31,403 nt of DNA from a virus. The stretch spans positions 1-31,403 of IMG/VR virus record IMGVR_UViG_3300027714_000068; one strand, written 5' to 3'. Shown here one piece after another: positions 8,539 through 19,200 of the stretch (positions within the stretch are counted from its first letter, which is position 1; each line of letters starts with the position of its first letter). Under the pieces are notes generated by a model. It saw nothing but the letters and a program-made list of their open reading frames with translations. It was not told the DNA's origin and ran no database searches. Position numbers and translations under genes: made by a program.

Positions 8539-10038
8539 ATGGCAATTACAAGTGCAGCAGCTGCGAATTTAACACCTTCACCGGTGATGAAAACGTTAGC
8601 TAGCAATTATTTAGACTTCACAACAGCCGGCGACGGTTGGGCGAAGCAATACATGCCGGATGTTTTAGCTCAGGAAGCAGAAGCTTATGGGAATAGAACT
8701 ATGGCAGGTTTTTTAAGACAAGTCGGAGCTGAAGAAGCGATGACTTCAGACCAAATTATTTGGTCAGAACAAGGTAGATTACATCTAGCTTATAAAGGTA
8801 GAGTTACAGATTCTGCAAACTCAGCATCTTCTGATGGTTTTGGTGGTCAAATCCAAATTGAAGAAGATATTGATGGTAGAACAATTACAACAACTCACGG
8901 TATTAGACAAAACGATATTTTATTAATCGCTGATGCTAATTCTTCAGCTGTTGTTTTAGTTACAACTGATCCAGTATCAACTCCAGATGATGATTTTGGA
9001 GTAAGAGTATACGACGCTGGTTCATCTACTACGACTTTAGCTCAATTAGGTTTTGTTACAAACGGTTCTGATGGAGCTACAGACTTAACTATATTAGTTA
9101 TTGGTTCTGAATATGAAAAGGGAGCTTCTGGTAGAACTGGACAAAACGAACCAGATCACAAGACTTATACTAATAAACCAATTATCTTAAAAGATAAATA
9201 TTCAGTATCAGGTTCTGATGCTGCTCAAATTGGTTGGGTAGAAGTTTCTAGTGAAGATGGTACTGGAGGTTACTTATGGTATGTTAAAGCCGAAGCTGAA
9301 ACTAGATTAAGATTCAATGATTATTTAGAAATGTCTATGTTAGAAACAGTTCCTGGTTCTAGTACGGCAGCTAACCAATCTGTTGATAATTACTTTGGAA
9401 CCGGCGTTAATAACGGTCATCAAGGATTATTTAATGCTATTGAAAGTAGAGGGAATCAAACTTCTGGTGTTACTGGTGTTAATGCTGCTACTGATTTAGC
9501 TGAGTTCGACGCTATCTTAGCAGAGCTTGATAAAAACGGTGGTATTGAAGAAAACATGATGTTTGTAAACAGATCTACTGCTCTAGCAATGGATGACATG
9601 TTAGCTTCTATGAACGGTTACGGAGCTGGTGGTACTTCTTACGGAGTATTCGACAACTCTGAAGACATGGCGCTTAATTTAGGTTTCTCAGGATTCCGTA
9701 GAGGTTCTTATGATTTCTACAAATCTGATTGGAAATATCTAAACCAACAAGATGGTAGAGGTGGTATTAATGCTACAAATACTGTTGGAGCAATCCGTGG
9801 AGTTATGGTACCAGCTGGTACATCTTCAGTATATGACCAAATGTTAGGTAGAAACTTAACACGTCCTTTCTTACACGTTAGATATAGAGCTTCTGAAACA
9901 GATAACAGATACCTAAAAACTTGGGTTACTGGTTCTGTTGGAGCTGTTACTTCTGACTTAGACGCGATGGAAGTACATTACTTATCTGAAAGAGCATTAG
10001 TTACGCAAGGAGCAAACAATTTCTTCTTGATGAACTAA
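8539..10038 (+). CDS. Major capsid protein
   Basis: 499 aa, directly after the scaffold and before a strong terminator. It forms the icosahedral shell, presumably with an HK97-type fold as in all tailed phages. Sequence features: Ala-rich N-terminus; 'GWAKQYMPDVLAQEAEAYGN' early on; a Gly/Asp/Thr-rich middle segment (about 144-200) that may be an inserted surface domain; and a C-terminal 'MLGRNLTRPFLHVRYRAS...LKTWVTGSVGA' typical of a coat P-domain end. Codon use is unusually uniform compared with neighbours: Leu is nearly always TTA, Arg AGA or CGT, and Gly GGT or GGA. This fits selection for very high expression, expected of the most abundant virion protein. The call rests on position, codon bias and family resemblance. 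Confidence 0.85.
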   Translation: MAITSAAAANLTPSPVMKTLASNYLDFTTAGDGWAKQYMPDVLAQEAEAYGNRTMAGFLRQVGAEEAMTSDQIIWSEQGRLHLAYKGRVTDSANSASSDGFGGQIQIEEDIDGRTITTTHGIRQNDILLIADANSSAVVLVTTDPVSTPDDDFGVRVYDAGSSTTTLAQLGFVTNGSDGATDLTILVIGSEYEKGASGRTGQNEPDHKTYTNKPIILKDKYSVSGSDAAQIGWVEVSSEDGTGGYLWYVKAEAETRLRFNDYLEMSMLETVPGSSTAANQSVDNYFGTGVNNGHQGLFNAIESRGNQTSGVTGVNAATDLAEFDAILAELDKNGGIEENMMFVNRSTALAMDDMLASMNGYGAGGTSYGVFDNSEDMALNLGFSGFRRGSYDFYKSDWKYLNQQDGRGGINATNTVGAIRGVMVPAGTSSVYDQMLGRNLTRPFLHVRYRASETDNRYLKTWVTGSVGAVTSDLDAMEVHYLSERALVTQGANNFFLMN

Positions 10039-10050
10039 TCATTATATTTT

Positions 10051-10086
10051 AAAAGATCGAGGCTTCGGCCTCGACCTTTTATTTTT
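10051..10086 (+). terminator. Rho-independent terminator after the major capsid gene
   Basis: A perfect 7-bp stem TCGAGGC/GCCTCGA (10057-10063 with 10068-10074) is closed by a TTCG tetraloop (10064-10067), the extra-stable UUCG type. One A-C mismatch further out, AAAAG pairs with CTTTT, followed by ATTTTT. It begins 13 bases after the capsid stop and is the only convincing terminator found in the window, so it probably sets high capsid transcript levels relative to the genes beyond it. Confidence 0.85.
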
Positions 10087-10110
10087 ATTAATTTTATTAT
10101 ATATTATATT
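10081..10110 (+). promoter_or_regulatory. A/T-only leader after the terminator
   Basis: 30 bases of pure A/T overlap the terminator T-tract and run to ATG 10111. The last 11 bases (TATATTATATT) equal those of the leader before the scaffold gene. No -35/-10 pair or Bacteroidota TTTG/TAnnTTTG promoter can be recognised in the short gap, so readthrough probably feeds the downstream genes. Confidence 0.25.
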
Positions 10111-10965
10111 ATGGCAAAAAAACAAAAAACAAACGTTGAGGTAAAAGAACCTCAAACTTATGAAGAGGTAGCGGTTAAAGCACCTCCGGTTGTAAAACAA
10201 CAAAAAAAAGAAACACCAGTTATAGATGTTCCAGAAAGTGATGCTTGGGAACCAAAATCAAGAACCTATCTTTTAAAAGGTAATAAAAAACCTTTAAGCA
10301 AAATGATAAGATCTGCAAACATATACTGGTTTGATGAAGAAAAAAAATATGAAAGGGAAATAAAGTATTGTGAAAATCAAAGAACACCTTTTGTTGACGA
10401 AATGCAAGGTGAACAAAGACTTTCGCATATTATATTTAGAAACGGAGTGTTACACGTTCCAAGAGAAAAAACAGTTTTGCAAAAGTTTCTTTCACTATAT
10501 CATCCTCATAAAAACAAGATTTATTATGAGCATAAACCTCAGTTAATAGCACAAGACGAATTAGCGGATATTAATTTAGAAGTAGACGCGCTAATAGCAG
10601 CTAGAAACATGGATATTGGTATGGCAGAAGCTGTCATGAGAGCTGAAATCGGTTCTAAGGTATCTACAATGAGTTCTAAGGAACTTAAACGCGATTTACT
10701 GGTATTTGCTAAGAAGAACCCTAAACTACTTTTAGCATTAGCTGGTGATGAGGACGTTCAACTTAGAAACTTCGGTATCAAAGCTACTGAAATAGGGGTA
10801 CTAAAGTTATCTCAAGATCAAAGAACATTTACTTGGGGATCTAACAATAGAAAACTAATGAATGTTCCCTTTGACGAACACCCATACTCAGCTTTAGCCC
10901 AGTGGTTTAAAACTGACGAAGGTATGGAGATTTACTCCAATATTGAAAAAAGATTAAATAATTAA
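10111..10965 (+). CDS. Conserved phage protein of unknown function (post-capsid)
   Basis: 284 aa. The N-terminal ~45 residues are Lys/Pro/Val-rich and probably disordered. The conserved core begins at 'MIRSANIYWFDEEKKYEREI' and continues with '..RTPFVDEMQG', 'VLQKFLSLYHP', a helical 'SSKELKRDLLVFAKKNPKLL' and a C-terminal 'NVPFDEHPYSALAQWFKTDE'. I recall relatives with this core just after capsid genes in marine phages, without assigned function. The position between the capsid and connector genes suggests a virion or assembly role. The 'RTFTWGSNNRKL' and 'ALAQWFKTDEG' elements near the C-terminus look like a small globular domain. It has no cysteine motif or enzyme signature. Confidence 0.65.
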   Translation: MAKKQKTNVEVKEPQTYEEVAVKAPPVVKQQKKETPVIDVPESDAWEPKSRTYLLKGNKKPLSKMIRSANIYWFDEEKKYEREIKYCENQRTPFVDEMQGEQRLSHIIFRNGVLHVPREKTVLQKFLSLYHPHKNKIYYEHKPQLIAQDELADINLEVDALIAARNMDIGMAEAVMRAEIGSKVSTMSSKELKRDLLVFAKKNPKLLLALAGDEDVQLRNFGIKATEIGVLKLSQDQRTFTWGSNNRKLMNVPFDEHPYSALAQWFKTDEGMEIYSNIEKRLNN

Positions 10966-10970
10966 TCTAA

Positions 10971-11003
10971 CTGTAGATGCAGTCGCTCTACGGGGCGATT
11001 GCA
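10971..11003 (+). promoter_or_regulatory. Candidate structured RNA element (crossing hairpins)
   Basis: Two G+C-containing stems sit in an otherwise A/T-rich gap. Stem A: CTGTAGA (10971-10977) with TCTACGG (10987-10993), 7 bp with one G-T pair. Stem B: TGCAGTCGC (10978-10986) with GCGATTGCA (10995-11003), 9 bp with one G-T pair. The stems use different bases but cross each other, a pseudoknot topology. The connecting loops (0-1 base) are too short for both to form fully, so alternative hairpins are likely. No T-run follows, so it is not a normal intrinsic terminator. It lies 20 bases before ATG 11023. Confidence 0.45.
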
Positions 11004-11022
11004 AACTACAAAATTTAATTAT

Positions 11023-11181
11023 ATGAAAAAATCTAAAGGATTAGGTGACTCAATAGAAAAAATTACAAAGGCAACTGGAATCAAAAAAGTTGTAGACACG
11101 GTCAGCAAGATAACTAAAAAGCCTTGTAACTGTGGGAAAAGGAAGGATACTTTAAATAGATTTTTCCCTTATAATAAATAA
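11023..11181 (+). CDS. Tiny CxC protein, unknown function
   Basis: 52 aa, Lys-rich: 'MKKSKGLGDSIEKITKATG', then a C-terminal 'KPCNCGKRKDTLNRFFPY' with a CxC pair. Small phage proteins with 'GLGD.IEK.TKATGIKK.V' and 'C.C..RK..LN..FP' occur across phages of Bacteroidota (recollection); their function is unknown to me. One CxC pair alone cannot make a full four-ligand metal site, so dimerisation or another ligand would be needed. I prefer ATG 11023 over the in-frame TTG at 10999, because that TTG lies inside the predicted stem and the ATG has the TTATATG context seen elsewhere. The next gene starts 9 bases downstream with AAATTATGG. Confidence 0.6.
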   Translation: MKKSKGLGDSIEKITKATGIKKVVDTVSKITKKPCNCGKRKDTLNRFFPYNK

Positions 11182-11190
11182 AAAGAAATT

Positions 11191-11895
11191 ATGGTTAATA
11201 TAGATACGATTTATCAAAGAGTTTTAGCGCTAGCTAATAAAGAACAGCGGGGATATATCACGCCCCAAGAGTTTAATCTATTTGCCAACCAAGCGCAGAT
11301 GGATATTTTTGAACAGTATTTCTATGACATAAAGCAGTTTAATAGAATACCCGGGGATTCTGGGGAATATAGTGATATTGTACATAATCTAAATGAAAAA
11401 ATCGCTATATTTGAAAGAAGAGATGGTTTATGGACAGGTGGTATTATATCATCACTTAGTGGTGACGATATATATAGGTTGGGAACTATGGTATATAACG
11501 GTAGAGAAATTGAGGAGGTTCAGCAAAATGAAATTTTATATATAAATCAATCCCCACTTACCAAGCCGAGTTTAGCGCGTCCTGTATACGTTAGAAGAGG
11601 GGAAAATCAAGTGGCAATATTTCCTAATGCCACTAGTGATGTGGCACTGTACAACACTGGTGTAAGTTTCACTTTTTTAACCACTCCAGCCGTGGCTAGG
11701 TGGGGTTATGTTGTTGTTAATGAAAAAGCAATGTACGATCCCACTAGCACTAGTGACTTTGAGCTACACGGGTCAGAGCAAGGTGAGTTAACTAATAGAA
11801 TTCTAGCACTTGCTGGTATAACGTTAAAACAACAGGGGTTAACGCAGATAGCGGCACAAATGGAACAAGCGAGAGTTCAACAAGAAAAACAATAA
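11191..11895 (+). CDS. Head-tail connector/adaptor-like protein (probable)
   Basis: 234 aa. Early helical part: 'MVNIDTIYQRVLALANKEQR', 'GYITPQEFNLFANQAQMDIF'; then a beta-rich middle with 'RLGTMVYNGREIEEVQ' and 'RPVYVRRGENQVAIFP'; then a C-terminal helix 'FELHGSEQGELTNRILALAG'. The layout (helices, beta insert, C-terminal helix), together with its place after capsid genes and before a nozzle-type protein, resembles podovirus adaptor/tail tubular A proteins that extend the portal ring. The similarity is of architecture and context, not a specific diagnostic motif. It lies 4 bases before the next gene, which also looks connector-like, suggesting two stacked ring components. Confidence 0.5.
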   Translation: MVNIDTIYQRVLALANKEQRGYITPQEFNLFANQAQMDIFEQYFYDIKQFNRIPGDSGEYSDIVHNLNEKIAIFERRDGLWTGGIISSLSGDDIYRLGTMVYNGREIEEVQQNEILYINQSPLTKPSLARPVYVRRGENQVAIFPNATSDVALYNTGVSFTFLTTPAVARWGYVVVNEKAMYDPTSTSDFELHGSEQGELTNRILALAGITLKQQGLTQIAAQMEQARVQQEKQ

Positions 11896-11899
11896 ATAA

Positions 11900-13258
11900 A
11901 TGGGATTATTAGACAACACTACACAACAAGCGTATTATCAAGGAAATGATTTTGGTAATTATCAATTCGTATCATTGCAAGATATTATAAATCAATTTAT
12001 CGTAGCTTATGTTGGTGAAGATAAAATAATACCTAAAGCAAGGAGAACAGACGTAGCTTTCCACGCTCAAAGAGCTTTGGCGGAATTATCTTTTGATACA
12101 TTCAAATCTTGTAAAGCTCAAGAAATTACCGTACCAGCTTCACTAAAAATGACACTCCCACAAGATTATGTAAATTATACTAAAATTAGTTGGGTGGATT
12201 CTGCTGGTATAAAGCATTTACTGTATCCCACTAGTAAAACGTCAAATCCAAAAATTATACCTTTTTCCACAAACGAAAATTATAGTTATGAAGTAGTGGC
12301 AGAATTAACGTCTGGATCTCCTAATATTCAAATAACTGGATCAGAACTTTGGATAGAACACGGGACAAAAGTTAGCGGTCCAATAATTGATAACTTTTCA
12401 TCTAATTGTATTATTACGGGTTCAAGTATAGTTGGTAATGATACCATTTTTATAATTCAGGATGGTGGTGGTGCTACTTTTATTCCAACGGCAACAGCTA
12501 GTGATCAATTAACTTTTTCTTCAACCGATGGGTCTATTTACACTGAATATCTTAATGGAGCACAAGTAACTAACACTGGTCCCTGGACCGTTGGTGATAA
12601 TGTTATTCCCGTTGCTTCAACATCTGATTTAAATGGGATAGAAGTTGGTATGTTTGTTAATGAGGGTCCTCTAAATTGGACTCCAGACACACGGGTTGTA
12701 GCTATAAATGGAACTGACATATTAGTAGATAAAACCGCTATAGTTAGTAATCCAACATCAACAGCGACTGTAAAGTTCATATCCAAACCGGAAAAAGTGG
12801 ATGAAAGCTCTATAACTTGGTCAAATTATAAATCAAGCACTCCATCTGAAAATCAAGATGACTATCAAGATGATACTTATTGGCCAATGGATGGATCAAG
12901 ATTTGGATTAGACCCACAACACGCACAAGCGAATGGATCTTTTTATATAGATTGTCATTCAGGAAAAATTCACTTTAGTTCTAATATTAGTGGAAAAACT
13001 GTAATCTTAGATTACATAAGTGATAGTCTTGGAACGGATGGGGAAATGCAGGTTCATAAGTTTGCAGAAGAAGCTATGTATAAATGGATTGCTCACGCAA
13101 TCTTAGCTGGTAGGGCTAATGTTCCGGAGTACCAGGTCAACAGGTTTAAGAAGGAGAGGTTTGCGGCTATAAGAACAGCAAAATTAAGATTATCAAACTT
13201 AAAGATAGAAGAATTAACTCAAATACTTAGAGGCAAATCTAAGCAAATAAAACACTAG
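11900..13258 (+). CDS. Connector/tail ring-like virion protein with inserted beta module
   Basis: 452 aa. N-terminal 'VSLQDIINQFIVAYVGEDKI', 'DVAFHAQRALAELSFDTFKS' helices and 'MTLPQDYVNYTKISWVDSAG' strand are characteristic of a conserved structural protein family in marine phages (recollection). The middle (about 160-300) is a Ser/Thr/Gly-rich beta segment containing an 'IEVGMFVNEG...TRVVAING' unit similar to units in the downstream fibre. The C-terminal ~65 residues are helical ('EEAMYKWIAHAILAGRANVP', 'FKKERFAAIRTAKLRLSNLK'). Helical ends around a beta insert fit an adaptor ring carrying a decorated surface domain. The giant tail gene begins 3 bases after the stop, so the two are probably coexpressed. 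Confidence 0.55.
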   Translation: MGLLDNTTQQAYYQGNDFGNYQFVSLQDIINQFIVAYVGEDKIIPKARRTDVAFHAQRALAELSFDTFKSCKAQEITVPASLKMTLPQDYVNYTKISWVDSAGIKHLLYPTSKTSNPKIIPFSTNENYSYEVVAELTSGSPNIQITGSELWIEHGTKVSGPIIDNFSSNCIITGSSIVGNDTIFIIQDGGGATFIPTATASDQLTFSSTDGSIYTEYLNGAQVTNTGPWTVGDNVIPVASTSDLNGIEVGMFVNEGPLNWTPDTRVVAINGTDILVDKTAIVSNPTSTATVKFISKPEKVDESSITWSNYKSSTPSENQDDYQDDTYWPMDGSRFGLDPQHAQANGSFYIDCHSGKIHFSSNISGKTVILDYISDSLGTDGEMQVHKFAEEAMYKWIAHAILAGRANVPEYQVNRFKKERFAAIRTAKLRLSNLKIEELTQILRGKSKQIKH

Positions 13259-13261
13259 TAC

Positions 13262-16200
13262 ATGCCAGAAATCAAGCATAATTTTACCGGTGGTAAGATG
13301 AATAAGGATCTCGACGAGAGACTTGTTCCCAATGGAGAATATAGAGACGCAATGAACATAGAGGTATTATCATCAGAGGGATCTGCTGTTGGTACTGTAC
13401 AGAACTTACTTGGCAATGATTATGGTTGTAATACTGGTGGTGCCGTTGGCTTAGGGTACACTGTGGGGTCTATTTCTGACGAACGAAATGACACGCTTTA
13501 CTGGTTTACCACTGATTCAGTTGCCGGTCAATCATCACTAGCGCCTGCTACTCTTTTGGAGGGGCTTGATAGCAATGATTTAGGCGTAGATGATATTTTA
13601 AATCCTATTGGAGGAGCTCACAGTCTTTATGCTGCTAACGGTGATGTAACTGATACTATCTTCCCCTTTAAAGACACAATAAGACGGAAAAAGCTTGATC
13701 AGTGTAGGGATGTCTTTGTTGATGTTTATGGGTTTATAACTCTTGTGCCAGACGGAAATCCTTCTGGAAGCACTTCTATGATTATGAATCTCTCTGATGA
13801 AGTGTTGCAGATGGTTAAAGAGGATTGGTTGGTGATGGGTGTAAATAGTAGCGGAGTGGTTTCAAACACTACCTCTGTTACCGGGCAAGACTATTTAGCG
13901 GGAACTCCTTTCACAGTAAATTATGACCCTGGTTATCAAACGTATGGTGGTTTTACGAGTGGAACGGTACATCTCAGCACGTTAGGAACGGGAGGGATGG
14001 GGGCAAATGATCCGATCACCTTTAGCTTATCACAATATCCAAATATTATTTATTTACCAGAAAATGCCTTTAGTCAAAACACGGGTGGTTTTAGTGGAAA
14101 CCCTCCACCTGGGGCTGAAATAACAATAAGTAATAATAGTGGAGACATCACTCTCCCAAACACAACGGTTGTTAGTTCATCGGTTGTAAGCATAGAATAT
14201 TATTCTGGTTTTGGAGAATTTCTAGTAGAAGTAGAACTTAGTTCGCCTTTCATTGGTAGCTTCTACGCTGATTGGAATTCACAAGCTGGTCCTCTTTTAA
14301 CCATTCCAGGTGGAACGCCTTGGGTTAATACTGGACTTGTTTACGGTAGCGGTTCCAGCTCTGCGACCCAAACAAATTTACTATCTGGTAGTCTTAGTGC
14401 TGGGGTTAGTTACCAAGCGGAATACGATACGGGTGTTACTAGATCAGATATAACTATCTCTGCTAGCTTTAATCTTGTAGATGATTGGAGTGTAGATGAC
14501 GTTGTTAAACCTACTTACTTATACCCTAGCGGAGGATGTATTGATTCAATCACTACTGACGCAAACGGTGATTACAGCGTGGTGATAAATGATTGTAGTG
14601 GTACTGTTATCTTCCCAGCGCAAGCAAGTGCTCATGTGAACATGTCGGATGGTTATCTGTTGGTGGAGATGGATGAGGTAGGGTCGATATACGTTGAAGA
14701 TTCGATTGATATGGGCGACGTGACCGCGCTCGTGTTTTCATCCCCCACCGAAAGGGTTTTAAGATTTGATTCGGGCAAACCAATTACCGGAATAAACATT
14801 ATTGATGACATGTTGTTTTGGACGGACGGTTACACGGAGCCTAAGAAGATAAATATATCACGTAGCATGAGGGGTACGGATGTTTCGGGACAAAGACACA
14901 CTAGACTTGTTAATGAAGATTTAGGAGTGGGATTAGATATTCCAGGACCTAACCTAGACGTATTGATAGCGGAAGAGCATGTAACGGTTATTAAGAAGTC
15001 ACCTCTAGCTCCAATGGGATTAGAATTTAGTACCGGTAGGAACGATAATTGGTCACAGTCCGCACAGATGCAAATTTCAAATGATACAAACGCTAACCAG
15101 TCGTCTTTTACACATAGTAGTGAGAGTAACGGGATCTACGACTTCTCGTCGCTCAAAGCTGGTGACTCCTTTCGGGTAGCAGTTTCTCAAGATGATGATG
15201 ATAATACAAATTTCACCTTGAGGGATTTAAAAGGGGCGAAGTGGACAGAGGGCACGGAGGTTGTTCTTAGAGAATACAACACCGAGGGTGAAGTATTGAT
15301 ACCGGTTAGAAACCCCAGGATAAAAGGGCGCATAGGTGGTTGGAGTGGTAATAGTTTTAAGGCTACAGATAACAATCCAGCACAGTTTGAGGTTGTAATT
15401 GAGTTCATGGAGGATGACATACCGAGCGCTGGGGATAGTGGGACGAGAAAGTTTGTTATAGATATTCTTGACCCCTCAGAAAACGTGTTTGAATTTAAGT
15501 TTCCTAGATTTTCTTATAGATATAAATACGAAGACGGGGAATACTCCACGTTTGCACCTTTTACAGAGGTAGCGTTTCTACCTGGAAACTTCGAATTCCA
15601 TCCTAAAGAAGGTTACAATCTAGGGATGACAAACTCTATAAAATCCCTGACCTTAAGAAATTTTAATGGAGAGGCAACACCTCCTGATGTGGTTAGTATT
15701 GATCTGCTATATAAAGATGATCATTCAACCAACATATATGTAGTGGACACTATAAGGCCAAAAGACGAGATTACTCCCAACCCGTGGAATGAGAATTCTT
15801 ACACTGTGACCAGTGATATCATACACAGGGTTTTACCATCAAACCAACTATTGCGCTCTTGGGACGCCGTCCCTAAAACAGCCTTGGCACAAGAGGTTGT
15901 GGGTAATAGACTAGTGTATGGTAATTATAAGCAGGGGTATAATTTAAAAAACAATGACGTTGACATCTACCCAAAGTTCATACACGAACTAACTACTATT
16001 AACAGTGACGTTAAGTCTATAAAATCACTAAGAGAGTATCAACTAGGAGTTGTTTTTGTAGATAAGTTTGGTAGAGAAACCCCCGTAATAACCAATCAAT
16101 CCGCAAGTTTTAAAGTAGACAAAGCAAGTGCTAAGCATAAAAATAAGATAAACGTTTCCTTTCAAGAAACCGCTAACGGAGGGAGTGGCGCGCCATCTGG

Positions 16201-19200
16201 CATGGATTTCTTTAAGTTCTATATAAAAGAAACCTCGGGCGAGTACTACAACATGGCAATGGATCGTTGGTATGACGCTGAAGACGGTGGTGTTTGGCTA
16301 TCATTTGCCTCCTCTGATAGAAATAAAATAGACATTGATACTTTTCTAATATTAAAAAAGGGGGTAGAATCTAGCAAACTAGTTGTAGATCCCGCGAGAT
16401 ATAAAGTATTGGCTATACAAAACGACGCTCCCGAATTTATCAAGATAAGTCAACACAATTGTGGTGAAATAAAGCAAATCAGAAATAACGAAAACTTATA
16501 TGAGGACGGTATCGAAAACGTTCCCATGCCTGGTAGGAATTGGTTTGCTGGAGACTTGTCTAGATTTGGTAAAACTAGTTTGAGAAGGTTAGATGAGTTG
16601 ATAATAGATCACGATATTTATGTTGACTTTTACAAGGCTGATGAGGTTAATATGAGTACACAGAAGTACAGGGTAACAAATTGCTCTAAACAAGAGGTGG
16701 ACGATGGTGATACGGTGGAGCATGGTTCGCACCAGTTCACTTTTAATATTGATGGGTATTTTGAAGATGACGTATACAGAATACTTCAAGGGCCTGATAG
16801 CTCCCCGACCGGTGTGAGTGAAAACACTGTCACCCGTTTCTACAAAGGTGTTAAAGAAGATTCTGCTAAGTTTGACGGTAAGTTTTTTGTAAAAATCCAC
16901 GCAGCTGGAAGTGCTTTTTCAACTACAATCTCAGAAGTAGATCTCGCTGAGATAGACCCTAAAGACTATACTACTCTCGCTGCTAAAAAAATATACTTCA
17001 TGGGAGGTGATTTAGCGGGTATTCACGAGGGTGATTATGGTTTTAAGGCTTTTGGAAATAATGATAGGGTTAAGAACGATATAATGTCTCTTGATCACAC
17101 TGGTGGCGTTAGTTATGATAATTTATATCTGACGGATTATGCAAACATTGCTGCTACTGCTGCAAGCATGCTTGGTGCAAAGGATATTCCTGGTGCGTTC
17201 AAGCTCAACAAGAAATTGACTAACTTGGCGCTTTGGCAGCAAGTTCCCGATAAATATCAAGCCTTTAGAGCTTATTTCAAAAATACCATTACAAACTTGT
17301 GGAATAGCCCAAATAATGACCACCGTAAGGAGGGTCTAGATACAATACCAGTACGTGAAGTTGGGGGAATTATGCAGTTGAAGGACGATTTGAATGGGTT
17401 CATTACAAATAATGAAAATTATTCAGGACACACTGTAACCATGTTTGGAATACAGGACGACTTAAAGATGAGGGGGAGAAGTTCCGAGTTTGCATATGAG
17501 GATGTGTTGTTTATTGACCAAGGACCTGTTGTTAATACAAACGGTTGGTGGAATGACGGGTGGAGAAAACATGGGTTTGGTGATACGGGTATGCGACCCG
17601 GGATAAGTAATTACAGTGATGTGGCGAGGGTAGAGCTGGGTCTTGGTCCTATTATGCCGGAAAAAGGTATTCCTTATAAAGATAAAGATTGGGCACCTAT
17701 GAGAAATTCAGGGGGTGGTTCACACTCAAAGTGGGAGTACTGGTCAAATATGTGGGATTTAAAAGATGATTCTAGAGATGTTTATAATAGCTCTGTGGAG
17801 GCGAGGGTCATGAGTAAGTTAGAGTCTGGAACTAAGTTTCGTTGGGCCGAAGATCCTAGTGGAACTATTTATACTGTATTTAAAGGCTATACTGAAGCTG
17901 CGCGTAATAGATATGAAACCAGGGGTGGATTCAAATCTTATGCTGCTGAGGCAAATCCCTGGATTAATGACCCATTCGCGGACAATTTATATTTTGATCA
18001 ATACGGACAAGCGCAATGGATGTCGGGGAAAACTGGTGGGGGGTATCTTCAAGATAGGATAAACCAGCCTTTTTATTACGCTGGAGAGAATTTCACTAGA
18101 AATAAACAGTTTTGGTGTTATCCAAGGATGAATTGGGAACCAACAATGCAGGGGATTACGGGGCCGATTGATGACGGTAGAGTGATAGATAAGTATGAAT
18201 ATAGCTCCGCTAATTATGATATTTTAGCTGTTGACGGGTCTTGGAACGATACTACTTTTGAGATTCATAAAGTGCATTTTGAGAATTCTCAAGACACGTC
18301 TGGATCGGGCTCTATACCAAGTCAAATAACAGTAGGTATGTTGTTGACACATGTCGGTGACGATGCTGTTGATGGGTTGACTGACAGTAATGGAAAATTA
18401 TTAAGAGGCGGATATTTAGTAAAAAGTATTACCCCGCCAGATAGTGGTGCTGATTATTATACGATAGAGTTTGAGGGTTACACGTCTATATATAGCAGCG
18501 GGATAGTTTCCGCGTCGGGTTGTGGCTCGTTAAACATACAACCGTGTTATGGAGAACCAGCTGACTTTAGCGGTAATAGAGCGTTAACATTTGTTCAACC
18601 AGCGATGAATGGGCTAAGTATTAACTCAGTTAAAAACGTTGGCTCACACTATAGTATATCGGGTAGGGTGATCGGGATTGGAGCTGTAGGTTATACTATG
18701 GAAGTTTTAGAGGAGATAAAAGAAAACAAAACCCTTCCAACTAACCCAGCTATATGGGAAACTGAACCTAAAGAATCTACAGATTTAGATATATACTACG
18801 AAGTGGGTGGTAAGAACCCAATCCGATTAAATGAAAAAACTATTGAAACAGCAATACCCTTAGGGTCAGAAGTGGTACTTCCTAACTCAGCAGGTGATCA
18901 CGCCAAAACTATTTTTGTGGAGAAATATTATCCGCCTGTTAGTAACACCATTGTTCTTGATGATTTTATTTGTGGAAATCAAAGTGGTGTTGATTGCGTT
19001 GGGGCTGATGGTGGTGATGTAAGTCCACTAAAACCAGGTGATAAAATCACGATTATCAAACCATCTGGAGAAAGAACTATCGTCACTATTGACGAAATTA
19101 AACCAGCTAATGAGGATTGGAGTGGTGAAGATCCACTTACTACAAGGGTGCTTAAGATAAGACGTAATTTATATAATAACAAACACATTTTAGGGTGGCA

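Noticed and set aside
10971-11003. Hairpin considered as a second intrinsic terminator
   Set aside because: No T-run follows the stem; the next bases are AACTACAAAA.
10999-11022. Upstream TTG start for the tiny CxC protein
   Set aside because: The TTG lies inside the predicted stem B; ATG 11023 has the usual A/T leader and the protein's recognisable start.
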